The notes beneath the pieces were generated by a model, which was given only the letters and a program-made list of their open reading frames with translations, ran no database searches and was not told where the DNA came from. 5,271 nucleotides of DNA from Phycisphaeraceae bacterium (GTDB taxonomy: Bacteria; Planctomycetota; Phycisphaerae; Phycisphaerales; Phycisphaeraceae), in the NCBI GenBank assembly GCA_029260695.1, contig JAJDCT010000020.1, positions 1 to 5,271 of the forward strand, given 5' to 3'. Position numbers and translations under genes: made by a program. This document shows, piece after piece, positions 4,377 through 5,271 of the stretch (its first letter is position 1; each line of letters opens with the position of its first letter).

Positions 4377-5271
4377 ATGCCCAACGTACCCGCCAACATC
4401 AAGACCACTCTTATCGTCGGCATGGAGATCCACGTCGAACTCGCCACCCGCTCGAAGATGTGGACCAGCGCCCCAAACGTCGCGCACAGAGACTACTTTG
4501 ACGCCGCCCCCAACACGCTCCTGGACCCCGTCGTCATCGGCATGCCCGGCGTACTCCCCGTCATCAACGAACAAGCCGTCGAAATGGCCGTCCGCGTCGG
4601 GCTGGCGCTGGGCTGTGAGATCGCCAAAAAAACCAAGTGGGACCGCAAGAGCTACTACTACCCCGACCTCCCGAAAAACTACCAGATCAGCCAGTACGAC
4701 CAGCCGATCTGCGGCGAGGGCGCGATGGAAATCCCCGCCGGCGAAGGTTCTGCACAAGGCGAAAGCCGCACCATCCGCATCACCCGTGCACACCTCGAAG
4801 AAGACGCCGGCAAACTCATGCACGAAGCCCCCGGCGGCACACCGATCGACCATTCCATCGTCGACCTCAATCGTGCAGGTACACCGCTATTGGAAATCGT
4901 CACCGAGCCCGATTTTAGGACAGCCGACCAGGCGGTGACCTTCGGCCAGGCCCTGCGTAACATCTGCCGACACCTCGGCGTCACCGAAGGCGATATGCAA
5001 CGCGGACACATGCGCTTCGAGCCCAACATCAACGTGCACATCGAAAAAGACGGCGAGACCTTCAAAACCCCCATCGTCGAGATCAAAAACCTCAACTCCT
5101 TCAAGGCTGTCCACGGCGCGATCACACACGAATACCAGCGCCAGATCGACGAATGGCTCGACTCCGGCAAGGTCATGGGCGCACGCTCCAAGTCCACCCG
5201 TGGCTGGGACGACAACAAATCCATCACCACCCCCCAACGCGAAAAAGAAGACGAGGACGAGTACCGCTACT
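4377..5271 (+). CDS. gatB: Asp-tRNA(Asn)/Glu-tRNA(Gln) amidotransferase subunit B, first 298 codons (runs off right edge)
   Basis: GatB binds misacylated Asp-tRNA(Asn) or Glu-tRNA(Gln), activates the side-chain carboxylate with ATP and, with ammonia from GatA, completes the amide in the cytosolic GatCAB complex. Motifs are VGMEIHVEL (14–22, E17 and H19 in the phosphorylation pocket), GMPGVLPVIN (55–64), KSYYYPDLPKNYQISQYDQP (91–110), RAHLEEDAGKL (137–147), IVDLNRAGTPLLEIVTEPD (161–179), MRFEPNINV (212–220) and VEIKNLNSF (234–242). The window ends at DEYRY, near the end of the catalytic domain; about 180–200 residues, including the helical and tail domains, are missing from view. The start is firm: the nearest upstream in-frame codon of note is a TGA at 4326–4328, with no other start between. 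The FCxC and CPxC cysteine pairs of many GatBs are absent here (SKMWTSAPN and LLDPVVIGMPG instead). gatA and gatC are not upstream; the neighbour is the VKOR fusion, so gatB is either separate or followed by its partners beyond the edge. Confidence 0.96.
   Translation, partial: MPNVPANIKTTLIVGMEIHVELATRSKMWTSAPNVAHRDYFDAAPNTLLDPVVIGMPGVLPVINEQAVEMAVRVGLALGCEIAKKTKWDRKSYYYPDLPKNYQISQYDQPICGEGAMEIPAGEGSAQGESRTIRITRAHLEEDAGKLMHEAPGGTPIDHSIVDLNRAGTPLLEIVTEPDFRTADQAVTFGQALRNICRHLGVTEGDMQRGHMRFEPNINVHIEKDGETFKTPIVEIKNLNSFKAVHGAITHEYQRQIDEWLDSGKVMGARSKSTRGWDDNKSITTPQREKEDEDEYRY

Noticed and set aside
4365..4853. Minus-strand frame opposite gatB
   Set aside because: It is antisense to a highly conserved gatB region; its Val/Asp/Gly-rich product is the expected shadow of GC-rich codons.

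Overview
The window is GC-rich, tightly packed bacterial chromosome, with five protein genes on two divergent transcription units. I see no mobile element, RNA gene or CRISPR array. The gene set (a DUF1015–serA–serC operon, a VKOR–thioredoxin fusion and a bacterial GatB), the scarcity of Shine-Dalgarno sites and the GC-rich codon use would fit a Planctomycetota lineage, perhaps Phycisphaerae. That placement is an inference from gene content only.

Left half (1–2671, minus strand, read right to left): a three-gene serine biosynthesis operon. It begins with a complete DUF1015 protein (2671→1421). A 3-phosphoglycerate dehydrogenase of the short type without an ACT domain follows (1373→477). The first 159 codons of phosphoserine aminotransferase serC come next and run off the left edge. 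serA and serC overlap by one base (TGATG). SerA oxidises 3-phosphoglycerate and SerC transaminates the product to phosphoserine. The last enzyme, phosphoserine phosphatase, is not visible, while DUF1015 occupies the lead position. SerA carries three departures from the usual motifs: the nucleotide-binding glycines, the cofactor-specificity position and a catalytic acid.

Centre (2672–2936): a 265-bp divergent intergenic region. It contains a candidate promoter for the serine operon, two overlapping inverted repeats that could be an operator, and a perfect TATAAT only 13 bases before the start codon of the rightward gene.

Right half (2937–5271, plus strand): a membrane VKOR domain fused through a Pro/Thr-rich linker to a DsbA-like thioredoxin domain (an oxidative protein-folding enzyme of the cell envelope). 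After 114 bp comes the first 298 codons of gatB, a subunit of the tRNA-dependent amidotransferase, which runs off the right edge. The 114-bp gap carries two different runs of imperfect heptamers (TTAGCNN at its start, CCCYNRA-like at its end). The GatB lacks the four cysteines seen in many homologues.

The best candidate for undescribed biology is the DUF1015 protein, a family of unknown function placed first in a serine operon and carrying a conserved DGHHR motif.
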